Shown here: positions 40,543 to 52,065 of the stretch, one piece after another
Layout: the number at the start of each line of letters is the position of its first letter
How positions within the stretch are numbered: position 1 is the stretch's first letter
Source of the DNA: CAVQEK01 sp964596645
GTDB taxonomy: Bacteria > Bacteroidota > Bacteroidia > Cytophagales > Cyclobacteriaceae
Direction of reading: 5' to 3'
DNA: 64,000 nt
Assembly: GCA_964596645.1 (NCBI GenBank)
Contig: CAZQVB010000020.1
Coordinates: 1-64,000, forward strand
Position numbers and translations under genes: made by a program
The notes under the pieces: model-generated
Told to the model about the DNA's origin: nothing
Database searches by the model: none
Seen by the model: only the letters and a program-made list of their open reading frames with translations

Positions 40543-43095
40543 GTGAAATACCTGTTCCGTTACGCCATCCTTGCGCAGCTTTTTATACTGCCCTTCGCTG
40601 CCTGCCAAACTTCCAAACCTTCGGTCACTACCACCGGCACCAAAGATGCCCAGGCCGTTGCACATGCCCCGGCAGATACCGCACTCATCGTGATAGAAGA
40701 GGAAATAAAGCGCTACCGGGCAGAGCGCACCCAGGTTTTTGATCTCATACATACCAAGCTAGAGGTTTCTTTCGACTGGCAGAACCAATGGCTGCTGGGC
40801 ACTGCCACCATAGAGCTGGCTCCTTATTTCTACCCGCAAAGCACGCTGGAGCTGGATGCGCGCGGACTGGAAGTGCACCAGGTACATCTGCTCAGTGGCC
40901 AAGCTACGCGGCCTTTATCTTTTACAAATGATGCGCTGAAACTCCACATCGACCTTGACCGCCAGTACGGTAAAGACGAGAAATTAGTGCTTGAAATACA
41001 TTACACGGCCAAGCCAAATGAACTCGAAGCAGGTGGCAGCAAAGCGATCACCTCCGACAAGGGCCTGTATTTTATCAATCCACTGGGCAATGAGCCGCAT
41101 AAGCCGCGGCAGATTTGGACGCAGGGGGAGACGCAATCCAACTCCTGCTGGTTTCCGACCTTAGATGCGCCAAACCAGCGTTGCACACAGGAAATGTATA
41201 TTACTGTGGAAAATCACTTTAAGACGCTCTCCAATGGCACACTCATTTACAGCAAAGACAATGGCGACAGCACCCGCACCGACTACTGGAAGATGGACCT
41301 GCCACACGCCCCCTACCTTTTTATGATGGCCATAGGCGACTATGCCGTGGTAGAAGATGAATGGAAAGATGTGCCGCTCAGCTACTACGTGGAGCCGGTG
41401 TACGAGCCACATGCCAAAGATATTTTTGGGCATACCCGCGAAATGATGGAGTATTTTTCAGAGATACTCGACTACCCCTACCCTTGGTCCAAATACGCAC
41501 AGGTAGTGGTGCGCGACTATGTGTCGGGGGCTATGGAAAATACTACGGCCTCTGTCTTTATGGAAGGCGTACAATCTACCCGGCGCGAGCTCATCGACTA
41601 CGACTGGGACTACATCATAGCCCACGAGCTTTTTCATCAGTGGTTTGGCGATCTGGTGACCTGTGAGTCGTGGTCGAACCTGCCGCTGAACGAGGCCTTT
41701 GCTACCTATGGAGAGTACCTTTGGAAGGTGCACAAATATGGTAAAGATGAAGGCGACCTGCAGCTTTATGAAGAACTGCAGAGCTATCTGGGTGAGGCTG
41801 AAAGCAAAAAGGAAGACCTGATCAGGTTTTATTATAAAGACGAGCAGGACATGTTCGACAACCACTCTTATGCCAAAGGCGGGCTGATACTGCATTTGCT
41901 GCGCCAAGAGCTGGGCGATGATGCCTTCTTCAAATCACTGAACTACTACCTGACCGAGCACGCCTATAATGCGGTGGAAGTGCACGAGCTCAGACTTGCC
42001 TTTGAGCACATCAGCGGCAAAGATCTGAATCCTTTTTTCAACCAGTGGTTTCTCTCCGCCGGCCACCCCGAGCTGCGGGTGAGCCACTCCTACAACGACA
42101 GCCTTGGACTGGCTACAGTAAGTGTGCTCCAGACACAAAACATGGAACTGTACCCCGTGTACCGGCTTCCACTCAGCATCGACGTGTGGCACAACGGTAG
42201 CAGCCGTCGCCACCAGGTGGAGGTGAACACAAAATATCAGGAGTTCACTTTCGAAGCAGACAGCCGGCCTGATCTGGTTGTCTTTGATCCGGAGCATCAC
42301 CTGCTGGGCACCATCGATCGTGTAGGCTTTAGTGCTGCAGACATGGCGCTGATGTACCGGAACTACCCGAACAATATGCGGCCGAGGTTGGCAGCCATTG
42401 AGTATTTTCTGGAAAATGAAGTAGAGAATCCTGACCTGTTTCGCACAGCGCTGAACGATTCTTTTTGGACCATCCGCCAGGCAGCGCTTAAGTATTTCGA
42501 AAATGATACATCCGCTAATTTTGCCCGGGTGCAGGAGCAGGTGATCGATTTGGCGCTCAACGATAGCAGCTCGCAAGTGCGCAGCCAGGCACTCGCGGTA
42601 TTGAACAGCATCTCCAGCGATCGCTACTGGCAGACCATGGAGTCGGCATTGTACGACTCGTCGTATGGCGTGGCGGGTGAGGCATTGTACGGTTATCTAC
42701 AGTCGTCGGCACCAGAAAAAGAGGAGGTGATACGGCATTTTCTATCGGAAAGCAATTTCAATATTATGGCCACCCTGGCCGACTACTTCGTGCAGCAACA
42801 AGATTATGACAGGGCCGACTGGTTCTTTCAGAAGCTGGATAGCAGCACGGGCACCGATCTGTGGTTTATGACCCGGCTGCTGGGCCTGTACCTGCTAGAG
42901 GCCCCGGAGCCATTGGCCAGGCGCGGCATACAGGCGCTGGCCGAGCTGGCTGAGCACCAGACACAGTACATCAACCGGCTGGCAGCATACCAGTCGCTGG
43001 AGCTGATGGCCGACCACTCTGGAGTGAACGACCTGCTGAAGAAAATAAAAGCCAGCGAGAAAGATGAGAGACTGCTGGAATACTACCAAAACTGA
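40543..43095 (+). CDS. M1-family metallopeptidase, lipoprotein with C-terminal HEAT-like region
   Basis: Zinc aminopeptidase of 850 residues. A lipoprotein signal ends with LPFAACQ (Cys21), so it is anchored in the envelope. The catalytic domain has the substrate motif GAMEN (329-333) and the zinc site HELFH (361-365) with Glu384 in NEAFA. The C-terminal 250 residues are helical repeats resembling HEAT units (for example RPRLAAIEYFLENEVENPDLFRTALND and SSSQVRSQALAVLNSI). It starts with GTG at 40543. It probably trims peptides at the cell surface or in the periplasm. Confidence 0.93.
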   Translation: MKYLFRYAILAQLFILPFAACQTSKPSVTTTGTKDAQAVAHAPADTALIVIEEEIKRYRAERTQVFDLIHTKLEVSFDWQNQWLLGTATIELAPYFYPQSTLELDARGLEVHQVHLLSGQATRPLSFTNDALKLHIDLDRQYGKDEKLVLEIHYTAKPNELEAGGSKAITSDKGLYFINPLGNEPHKPRQIWTQGETQSNSCWFPTLDAPNQRCTQEMYITVENHFKTLSNGTLIYSKDNGDSTRTDYWKMDLPHAPYLFMMAIGDYAVVEDEWKDVPLSYYVEPVYEPHAKDIFGHTREMMEYFSEILDYPYPWSKYAQVVVRDYVSGAMENTTASVFMEGVQSTRRELIDYDWDYIIAHELFHQWFGDLVTCESWSNLPLNEAFATYGEYLWKVHKYGKDEGDLQLYEELQSYLGEAESKKEDLIRFYYKDEQDMFDNHSYAKGGLILHLLRQELGDDAFFKSLNYYLTEHAYNAVEVHELRLAFEHISGKDLNPFFNQWFLSAGHPELRVSHSYNDSLGLATVSVLQTQNMELYPVYRLPLSIDVWHNGSSRRHQVEVNTKYQEFTFEADSRPDLVVFDPEHHLLGTIDRVGFSAADMALMYRNYPNNMRPRLAAIEYFLENEVENPDLFRTALNDSFWTIRQAALKYFENDTSANFARVQEQVIDLALNDSSSQVRSQALAVLNSISSDRYWQTMESALYDSSYGVAGEALYGYLQSSAPEKEEVIRHFLSESNFNIMATLADYFVQQQDYDRADWFFQKLDSSTGTDLWFMTRLLGLYLLEAPEPLARRGIQALAELAEHQTQYINRLAAYQSLELMADHSGVNDLLKKIKASEKDERLLEYYQN

Positions 43096-43230
43096 CCTGA
43101 GACGCTCATTTGCGGGTTTTGCACATCGAACTTCTAAAAAACTTCTGTGCTTTTAGCGCGGTATACCAGCTTTTTCTATTTGTTTTTTTTCGCTAATATG
43201 CACCACTTAGCACTACAATAAACTACCTGT

Positions 43231-44637
43231 ATGGGCGGAGATTATAAAAGGAAAGACGAGTTCAAGTCATTCATAAAGCGGTTCGAAGAACAGGTAAAGA
43301 ACGATTCCCTGGAGTTTTATCTGTTGGAAGAATTTGAGGAAATCGTGAACTATTACATCGATCATGCCAGATACAAGCAAGCGTTGAAGGCCTGCAATGT
43401 AGCGATAGATCAGTACCCTTTTTCTACGGAGCTGATGCTGGACAAAGCACAGGTGCTGTCGAACCTGGAGCGCTACGATGAGAGCATTGAGCTGCTGAAC
43501 AAGGCGGCTTCATTGCAGCCCAACGACCCGGAGATCATCATGATGCGTGCCTCCAACTACTCACTCAAGGGTGACTATCTGGCCGCCATTGATGCCTATT
43601 TGGAGGCCGAGCCCTACACCCAGGAGCCTGATGAGCTCTATTACAACATCGGCCTTACCTACCAAAATGCCTTTAAATATGAAGAGGCCATTGGCTATTA
43701 CAAGCGAGCCATAGAAAAGAACATCAATCATGAAAACGCGCTGTACGAACTCGCCTACTGCCTCGATGTGACAGGGCAGCTGGAAAAAAGCATTTCGTAC
43801 TATAAAAAATTTATAGACCAGGACCCTTACTCGCAGTATGCCTGGTACAACTTGGGCATTGTGTATGCCAAGCTGAACAAATACGAAGAGGCCATTCATG
43901 CCTATGAGTACGCTATACTCATCGATGATAGCTTCGCCTCGGCTTATTTTAATATTGGCAACGCCTATATTCAGACGGAGGCATACTCCAAAGCCATCGA
44001 TGCCTTTCGCAAAACTATAGAGAGCGAAGGCCCCAGCGCCGAGGTGTACTGCAGCCTGGCCGAAGCATACGAAAGACTTGAGCACTACGACCTGGCCGTA
44101 AAATACTATCAAAAGGCCATTAAGCTGGACTCTTTCTATGACGAAGCCTGGTACGGTGTTGGCCATTGCCTCACCAAGCAAGGCAAGTGGTACGAAGCCA
44201 TTCACTTTCTGAACCGCGCCCTGAAGCTGGACTGTGAGAACTCCGAGTATTGGAAGAAAGTAGGTGAAGCGGAGTACAATATCGGCAACATCGTATCCAG
44301 CCTCGATGCGTACGAAGAGGCTTCTTTGCTGGACCCGGAAGACAAGGAAGTGCCGCTCAACTGGTCGTATATATACTACGAACAAGGCGACTACGATAAA
44401 GCCGTGGAAGTAGTGCTCGATGCCATAGAGGAAATGCCCGAAGAATCGGAACTGTACTACCGTGCCACCGCCTATCTCATTTCCGCCGGCAGGTACAAAG
44501 AGGCCTTTACATATTTGGAAAATGCATTAGTTTTGAACTTCGAAAATCATGAGCGCCTCTTTGAGTTTTTCCCAAAACTCGAAACCCAAAAGGCACTTTT
44601 TAAGATCATCGATCAATTCAGAAAAAAAAATCAATGA
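43231..44637 (+). CDS. tetratricopeptide repeat protein
   Basis: A 468-residue soluble protein made of about twelve TPR units from residue 55 to 430 (for example YNIGLTYQNAFKYEEAIGYYKRAIEKN and AWYNLGIVYAKLNKYEEAIHAYEYAI). No signal peptide or enzymatic domain is visible. Its end overlaps the comA-like start by four bases (ATGA), so the two are likely co-translated. Function unknown; a scaffold role is the general expectation for such arrays. Confidence 0.9.
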   Translation: MGGDYKRKDEFKSFIKRFEEQVKNDSLEFYLLEEFEEIVNYYIDHARYKQALKACNVAIDQYPFSTELMLDKAQVLSNLERYDESIELLNKAASLQPNDPEIIMMRASNYSLKGDYLAAIDAYLEAEPYTQEPDELYYNIGLTYQNAFKYEEAIGYYKRAIEKNINHENALYELAYCLDVTGQLEKSISYYKKFIDQDPYSQYAWYNLGIVYAKLNKYEEAIHAYEYAILIDDSFASAYFNIGNAYIQTEAYSKAIDAFRKTIESEGPSAEVYCSLAEAYERLEHYDLAVKYYQKAIKLDSFYDEAWYGVGHCLTKQGKWYEAIHFLNRALKLDCENSEYWKKVGEAEYNIGNIVSSLDAYEEASLLDPEDKEVPLNWSYIYYEQGDYDKAVEVVLDAIEEMPEESELYYRATAYLISAGRYKEAFTYLENALVLNFENHERLFEFFPKLETQKALFKIIDQFRKKNQ

Positions 44638-45410
44638 ACTACTTTCTCAAAGATATACCTGAGCGGACTCCGAAGCCCCGCCAGGTAGGCATTACTATGG
44701 CCATGGACAAGGGCCTTAGCATACGCGAGACAGAAGACTATCTCAGTGTGGCTGGTGCATATACAGATATTGTGAAGTTTGGCTGGGGCACCTCTTTTGT
44801 GATGCCCAACCTGCAAGAGAAGATAAAAGTGTACGAAGATGCCGGCATACCTACCTACTTCGGCGGCACGCTCTTCGAGGCATTTATTGTGCGCGATCAG
44901 TTCGACGACTACCGCAGAGTGCTGGACAAGTACAACCTGAAATACGCCGAAGTATCTGACGGCTCTATAGAGCTGGAGCACGAGGCGAAATGTGAATACA
45001 TTCGCAAGCTTTCAGATCAGGTGACGGTGCTGTCGGAGGTAGGCTCCAAGGATGTGGACAAAATCATACCGCCTTACAAGTGGATCAAGCTGATGCAGGA
45101 TGAACTGGATGCTGGCGCCTGGAAAGTGATCGGCGAGGCGCGGGAAGCTGGCAATGTAGGCTTGTTTCGGTCTACCGGCGAGGTGCGGTCGGGCCTGGTA
45201 GAAGAAATACTCACAAAAATACCCTTTGAAAAAATAATCTGGGAAGCACCGCAGAAGTCGCAGCAGGTGTTTTTCATCAAGCTGCTGGGCTCCAATGTGA
45301 ACCTGGGCAACATAGCCCCCAACGAAGTGATCCCTTTGGAGACGATACGTATCGGCATGCGGGGCGATACCTTTAGCTTCTTTCTCGATCAGAAGGAAGT
45401 GAAGCAATAG
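44634..45410 (+). CDS. comA: phosphosulfolactate synthase (ComA) family protein
   Basis: The family adds sulfite to phosphoenolpyruvate to give (2R)-phospho-3-sulfolactate, the first step of coenzyme M synthesis in methanogens. The 258-residue TIM-barrel-type protein shows DIVKFGWGTSFV, PTYFGGTLFEAF, EVSDGSIEL, VLSEVGSKD and EAREAGNVGLFRSTGEVR, all family segments. Bacteria of this phylum do not make coenzyme M; sulfolactate or cysteate for sulfonolipids is a possible product route. No comB, comC or comDE genes are present in the window. Confidence 0.85.
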   Translation: MNYFLKDIPERTPKPRQVGITMAMDKGLSIRETEDYLSVAGAYTDIVKFGWGTSFVMPNLQEKIKVYEDAGIPTYFGGTLFEAFIVRDQFDDYRRVLDKYNLKYAEVSDGSIELEHEAKCEYIRKLSDQVTVLSEVGSKDVDKIIPPYKWIKLMQDELDAGAWKVIGEAREAGNVGLFRSTGEVRSGLVEEILTKIPFEKIIWEAPQKSQQVFFIKLLGSNVNLGNIAPNEVIPLETIRIGMRGDTFSFFLDQKEVKQ

Positions 45411-45534
45411 GGGTGTATGGCGCATTTTCAGCTTGCACATGCTGCAGCCGTCATCCATCAGATGTTGCCCGCTGCAGCGTCGCTTTTCCGGCTTTTTTGA
45501 CATCCTCAGCCCAAACTAACCATCAACTGACATC

Positions 45535-46485
45535 ATGAGATCATTCCGCGATTATTTTTTGCTCTTCCTCAAAGGTGTGAGCATGGGCAGCGCCGATGTA
45601 GTACCCGGAGTATCAGGCGGCACCATCGCCTTCATTACCGGCATTTACGAAACGCTGCTCGACAGCATAAAATCTGTGGACAGGCCTGCATTCCGTATGC
45701 TTTTTCAAGGCAAATTCCGCTTGTTTTGGTCACACATCAATGGCAGCTTTTTGCTCACGTTGTTTCTCGGTATCGCCCTTTCGGTGGTCACACTGGCGCG
45801 GGTTATCGATTTTTTGCTGGAGGAGTACCCCATACAATTGTGGTCTTTCTTTTTTGGGCTCATCATCATTTCGGCCATTATGGTCTCTAAAGAAATTACC
45901 CGCTGGAACGGCCGTGTGGTGTCGGGCTGGCTGGCGGGTGCCGTATTTGCCTATTTCGTCACGGCGGCTACACCGGCCACTACACCCGACAGCCTGTTTT
46001 TCATCTTCATTTCAGGGGCTGTGGCCATCTGCGCCATGATTTTGCCCGGTATTTCCGGCAGCTTCATCCTGCTCATATTTGGCAAATATGAATTTATCAT
46101 AAGCGCTGTGAAAGAGATGGACCTCACGGTGATCGCCGTATTTGGCCTGGGCTGCGTGCTAGGCCTGCTGAGTTTTGCCCGCTTGGTGTCCTGGCTGCTC
46201 AAGCATTTTCACGACATTATGGTGGCGGTACTGGCGGGCTTCATGATTGGCTCGCTGAACAAGATATGGCCCTGGAAAGAAGTGCTTACGTACCACACCG
46301 ACCGCCACGGCAAAGTGGTGCCGCTCATCGAGAAGAACATAATGCCCACCGAATACCTGGCCAAAACGGGTGAAAGCCCGGAGGTGCTTCCGGCACTGCT
46401 CTTCCTGGCCCTGGGCGTGCTTCTGGTGGTGGCCATAGAAAAAATTGCCCGGCTGCGTGGCGACACCAAAAAGTTTAATCCTTGA
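45535..46485 (+). CDS. DUF368 membrane protein
   Basis: A 316-residue inner membrane protein with about eight hydrophobic segments. The family signature SMGSADVVPGVSGGTIAFITGIYE lies at residues 17-40 and its second copy, CAMILPGISGSFILLIFGKYEFI, in the middle, the inverted-repeat pattern of DUF368. Members of this family have been linked to undecaprenyl-phosphate transport in recent work on the PopT proteins; that is recalled, not tested here. Its stop overlaps the aroE start. Confidence 0.9.
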   Translation: MRSFRDYFLLFLKGVSMGSADVVPGVSGGTIAFITGIYETLLDSIKSVDRPAFRMLFQGKFRLFWSHINGSFLLTLFLGIALSVVTLARVIDFLLEEYPIQLWSFFFGLIIISAIMVSKEITRWNGRVVSGWLAGAVFAYFVTAATPATTPDSLFFIFISGAVAICAMILPGISGSFILLIFGKYEFIISAVKEMDLTVIAVFGLGCVLGLLSFARLVSWLLKHFHDIMVAVLAGFMIGSLNKIWPWKEVLTYHTDRHGKVVPLIEKNIMPTEYLAKTGESPEVLPALLFLALGVLLVVAIEKIARLRGDTKKFNP

Positions 46486-47222
46486 TGCGCTTATTTGGAT
46501 TGATCGGTTTTCCGCTGGGGCATTCTTTTTCTAAGAAGTACTTCGCAGATAAGTTTGCCAAAGAAAATATAACCAATGCTTCTTACCGCCTTTTCGAAAT
46601 GCCACGCATTGAAGCAGTGAACCTGGTATTTGACATGCCCGGTCTGAAAGGTTTCAACGTGACCATCCCCTACAAAGCGGCCATTATGCCTTACCTGAAT
46701 GCCCTGGACCAAAGTGCGGAGAAGGTGGGCGCCGTCAATGTGGTGAAGGTGGAAGAAGATGGCACACGGCGTGGCTTCAATAGCGACTACTACGGGTTCA
46801 GGGCTTCTTTGGAAAAATGGCTGCCGCACCAAACTACAGGTGCATTGGTGCTTGGCACAGGCGGCGCGGCACAGGCCGTGAAGGCGGTGCTGCGCGATAT
46901 GCAGATACCACTGAGTACAGTTTCGCGCGATAGCGCCAAGGCCGATTTTTGTTATGACGATTTGTCGCACCATCCGGATATACTCAACCAACACAAATTG
47001 ATCGTAAACACCACGCCTCTTGGCACCTATCCGATCGTGGAAGCCGCACCTGAGCTTCCCTACCACCGCATGGATCACAACTTTTTTCTCTACGACCTGG
47101 TGTACAACCCGTCGGAGACACTGTTTATGAAAAAGGGGAAGGCTGTGGGCGCCCATGTTAAAAACGGACTGGAAATGCTGGAACTTCAGGCGGAGAAATC
47201 CTGGGAAATATGGAACAGCTAA
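46485..47222 (+). CDS. aroE: shikimate dehydrogenase
   Basis: NADPH-dependent reduction of 3-dehydroshikimate in aromatic amino acid synthesis. The 245-residue protein has the shikimate-binding serines in GHSFSKKYF, catalytic Lys in NVTIPYKAAI, Asp in GFNSDYYGF and the cofactor loop VLGTGGAAQAV. It is shorter than E. coli AroE (272) but of normal length for this phylum. The ATG at 46485 overlaps the DUF368 stop. Its 3' end overlaps the convergent TerB-like gene by four bases. Confidence 0.95.
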   Translation: MRLFGLIGFPLGHSFSKKYFADKFAKENITNASYRLFEMPRIEAVNLVFDMPGLKGFNVTIPYKAAIMPYLNALDQSAEKVGAVNVVKVEEDGTRRGFNSDYYGFRASLEKWLPHQTTGALVLGTGGAAQAVKAVLRDMQIPLSTVSRDSAKADFCYDDLSHHPDILNQHKLIVNTTPLGTYPIVEAAPELPYHRMDHNFFLYDLVYNPSETLFMKKGKAVGAHVKNGLEMLELQAEKSWEIWNS

Positions 47223-47584
47223 AGGTGTTTGATGTCTTCTTTGAACCGGTCGATCAGTGCCTTTTCTTCATCGCTCAATCCGTCGGAAGCATCAGCCACC
47301 TTTTGTATCACGTTGATGAATTTGCTGCGCAGCGATTCTGAAAAATCCTTTTTGTTCGTTCTAATGGCGAAAAGGGCGAATTTATACGACTGTTCTACGT
47401 TGGGCGTAATGCGTTCTTGTAGTATGGCAAAGCGGTTTTTGGCCGACCACGAATCCTTGCCAAGCTCAGAGATAATGATTTCCTCAAATGCTTTTCTTTC
47501 GCTAGGTTGCAATTCGCCATCGGCCATTGAAATGCTGTAGGCCAGCTCGGCGAGGGCTTGAATAAGGACTATGTTTTCGGGCAT
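47219..47584 (-). CDS. small TerB-like helical protein
   Basis: A 121-residue acidic helical protein. The stretch ALAELAYSISMADGELQPSERKAFEEII followed by KVADASDGLSDEEKALIDRFKEDI resembles the paired ADG-x-L motifs of tellurite-resistance TerB-like domains that bind divalent metals. It is a stand-alone gene between aroE and uvrB. The similarity is by eye and the role is unknown. Confidence 0.72.
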   Translation of the reverse strand: MPENIVLIQALAELAYSISMADGELQPSERKAFEEIIISELGKDSWSAKNRFAILQERITPNVEQSYKFALFAIRTNKKDFSESLRSKFINVIQKVADASDGLSDEEKALIDRFKEDIKHL

Positions 47585-47718
47585 GCGGTGTTATTAGGTA
47601 AAGTGTGGTAATGTACTTTTTTGGGCTGAACATCGTATTGATGAAGACGTGGTGAAAGTACAAATAATTACCAAAAATATAACTCCGGCATTTATTATTC
47701 CGGGCAGAACGGGCATCG

Positions 47719-49755
<2,037 letters not shown>

Positions 49756-49787
49756 TGTAAAACCAATTATACCTTCACGACCGGCCG

Positions 49788-51317
49788 TCAGGCCTTTTCC
49801 GTCATCATCTCACTCAACAGGTCTTCCAGATAATCCCGGTTGTTCGATAGCCGCGGCACCTTGTGCTGGCCACCCAGCTTGCCGCGCTTTTTCATCCAGC
49901 GGTAGAAGGTGCCGGCCGGGGCAAAGTGAAATATCGGCGCTTCCAGTGCCAGGTCTTTATATCGCTTGGCGTCATAGTCGCTGTTCACCTCTTTGAGGGT
50001 GTCGTCCAGCACCTGCTTGAACTTTTCCTGATCCTCAGGGGCATTTCTAAATTCGATCACCCACTCATGTCCGCCTTTATTTTCTGCGCCAAGGTAGCGC
50101 GGCCCGGCGGTGTATTCTTCTATGATGGCGCCGGTAGCTTCACAGGCATTTTTGATGGCCACCTCCGCATTTTCTACAATCAGCTCTTCACCAAAGGCAT
50201 TGATGAAATGCTTCGTGCGACCGGATATGCGAATCCTGAATGGCGAGAGCGACGTGAATTTCACCGTATCGCCGATCATATATCGCCACAGGCCTGCATT
50301 GGTGGTGATCACCATGGCGTAGTTTTTTCCTGTTTCTACCTCTGCCAACGTCAGTGTGTCGGGCACTTCCCTGCCAAGCTGATCGGTGGGAATAAATTCG
50401 TAATAAATGCCGTAATCGAGCATGAGCAGCAGGTCGCGGTTGCCCTTTTGGTCCTGTATTCCGAAAAAGCCTTCAGAAGCGTTGTAGGTTTCCAGGTAGT
50501 GCATTTTTGGTGAAGGGGCGAGCAACTTGAACAACGGCTCGTACGGCTCAAAAGACACAGCACCATGAATAAAGAGCTCCAGATTGGGCCAGATCTCATG
50601 AATATGCCGCTTTTTGTTAATCTCCAAAATGCGCTGCAGCAGCACCACGGTCCAGGTGGGCACGCCTACTATGTTGGTTACATTTTCTTGCACGGTGGTA
50701 CGCGCCATCTTTTCTATTTTGCTTTCCCACTCGCTCATCAGTGCGATCTCCAGGCTGGGTGTGCGTGCCAGTTGGGCCCAAAAGGGCAGGTTTTTCATGA
50801 TCACCGCCGATACGTCGCCGTAGTAGCTATTGCTGTTGGCATCGAACTGGTTGATCTGCTGGCTGCCACCGATGGCCAGGCCCTTGCCAGAAAAAATTTT
50901 AGTATCGGGGTAGTTGTTTACATAAATGGACAGCATGTCCTTACCGCCTTTGAAGTGGCAGTCTTCCAGGGCCTCCGGCGATACCGGTATAAACTTGGAC
51001 CGCGCATTGGTGGTACCGGACGACTTGGCAAACCACTTGATCTCACTGGGCCACAATACATTTTGGGCTCCCTTCAGCAGCTTGTCTATGTACGGGTATA
51101 TATCTTCATAGGTGTGTATGGGTACCTGAGCCTTTAGCTGATGGATGTTGCGAATATTGCGAAACTGATATTTCTGCCCAAACTCTGTGTTGCGGGCTGT
51201 TTTCACCAACTTACCGATCAACTCTTCCTGTACCTCTACAGGGTATTTCATAAAAAGCTCTATGTCGTGTATCCTTTTCTTCATGACCCAGGTCATGATG
51301 GAATTGATGATCTCCAT
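49788..51317 (-). CDS. GH3 family protein
   Basis: A 509-residue protein of the GH3 adenylate-forming family, whose plant members couple amino acids to auxin or jasmonate. Visible family segments are WFAKSSGTTNARSKFIPVS, YLETYNASEGFFGIQ and LWRYMIGDTVKFTS. Bacterial members are not well characterised; an acyl or aryl acid activated with ATP and joined to an amine is the family reaction. It follows lptB by ten bases and so is last in a recJ-lptB-GH3 operon. It is convergent with uvrB. Confidence 0.9.
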   Translation of the reverse strand: MEIINSIMTWVMKKRIHDIELFMKYPVEVQEELIGKLVKTARNTEFGQKYQFRNIRNIHQLKAQVPIHTYEDIYPYIDKLLKGAQNVLWPSEIKWFAKSSGTTNARSKFIPVSPEALEDCHFKGGKDMLSIYVNNYPDTKIFSGKGLAIGGSQQINQFDANSNSYYGDVSAVIMKNLPFWAQLARTPSLEIALMSEWESKIEKMARTTVQENVTNIVGVPTWTVVLLQRILEINKKRHIHEIWPNLELFIHGAVSFEPYEPLFKLLAPSPKMHYLETYNASEGFFGIQDQKGNRDLLLMLDYGIYYEFIPTDQLGREVPDTLTLAEVETGKNYAMVITTNAGLWRYMIGDTVKFTSLSPFRIRISGRTKHFINAFGEELIVENAEVAIKNACEATGAIIEEYTAGPRYLGAENKGGHEWVIEFRNAPEDQEKFKQVLDDTLKEVNSDYDAKRYKDLALEAPIFHFAPAGTFYRWMKKRGKLGGQHKVPRLSNNRDYLEDLLSEMMTEKA

Positions 51318-51327
51318 ACGGAATTGC

Positions 51328-52056
51328 TTAGATTTTTCTTTTTAATTCGAAGTGGCGGCCCAGGTATACGCGGCGCACCTGCTCATCGGCAGCGAGCTCC
51401 TCGGCAGTGCCAGCCTTCAGCAACTTGCCCTCAAACATCAGATAGGCCCGATCCGTGATTGAGAGCGTTTCGTTCACGTTGTGGTCGGTGATGAGTATAC
51501 CAATATTTTTGTTCTTTAGTTGGGCCACTATGGATTGTATTTCTTCTACGGCTATGGGGTCTACGCCGGCAAAGGGCTCATCCAACAATACAAATTTTGG
51601 GTCTACGGCCAATGCGCGGGCTATTTCCGTGCGCCGGCGCTCACCGCCGGAAAGCACCCGGCCTTTATTCTTACGCACATGGCCCAGGCTGAACTCTTCA
51701 ATAAGCGATTCCGTTTTTCGCTTCTGTTCGGCTTTGCTCAGGGTACTCATTTCCAGCACGGCCATTATATTTTCCTCCACCGTGAGCTGACGAAATACGG
51801 AAGCCTCCTGCGCCAGATAGCCAATGCCCCTGCGTGCACGCCGGTACATCGGAAGGGCGGTGATGTCTTCCTGTTCCAAAAAGATATGACCGTCATTGGG
51901 CTTTATGAGCCCTACGATCATGTAGAACGTGGTGGTCTTGCCGGCGCCATTGGGACCGAGCAATCCGACGATCTCCCCCTGTCCCACTTCTACCGATACG
52001 CGATCTACCACGGTGCGGCGTTTGTATGATTTTACCAGTCCTTCGGCTCTCAGCAT
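51328..52056 (-). CDS. lptB: LPS export ABC transporter ATP-binding protein
   Basis: ATPase of the LptBFGC complex that extracts LPS from the inner membrane. The 242-residue protein has Walker A GPNGAGKTT, the Q-loop GYLAQEASVFRQLTVEENI, signature LSGGERRR and Walker B FVLLDEPFAGVDP, all in the LptB form. It is nine bases after recJ. The lptA, lptC, lptF and lptG genes are not in the window. Confidence 0.95.
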   Translation of the reverse strand: MLRAEGLVKSYKRRTVVDRVSVEVGQGEIVGLLGPNGAGKTTTFYMIVGLIKPNDGHIFLEQEDITALPMYRRARRGIGYLAQEASVFRQLTVEENIMAVLEMSTLSKAEQKRKTESLIEEFSLGHVRKNKGRVLSGGERRRTEIARALAVDPKFVLLDEPFAGVDPIAVEEIQSIVAQLKNKNIGILITDHNVNETLSITDRAYLMFEGKLLKAGTAEELAADEQVRRVYLGRHFELKRKI

Positions 52057-52065
52057 TGGTCTTTA

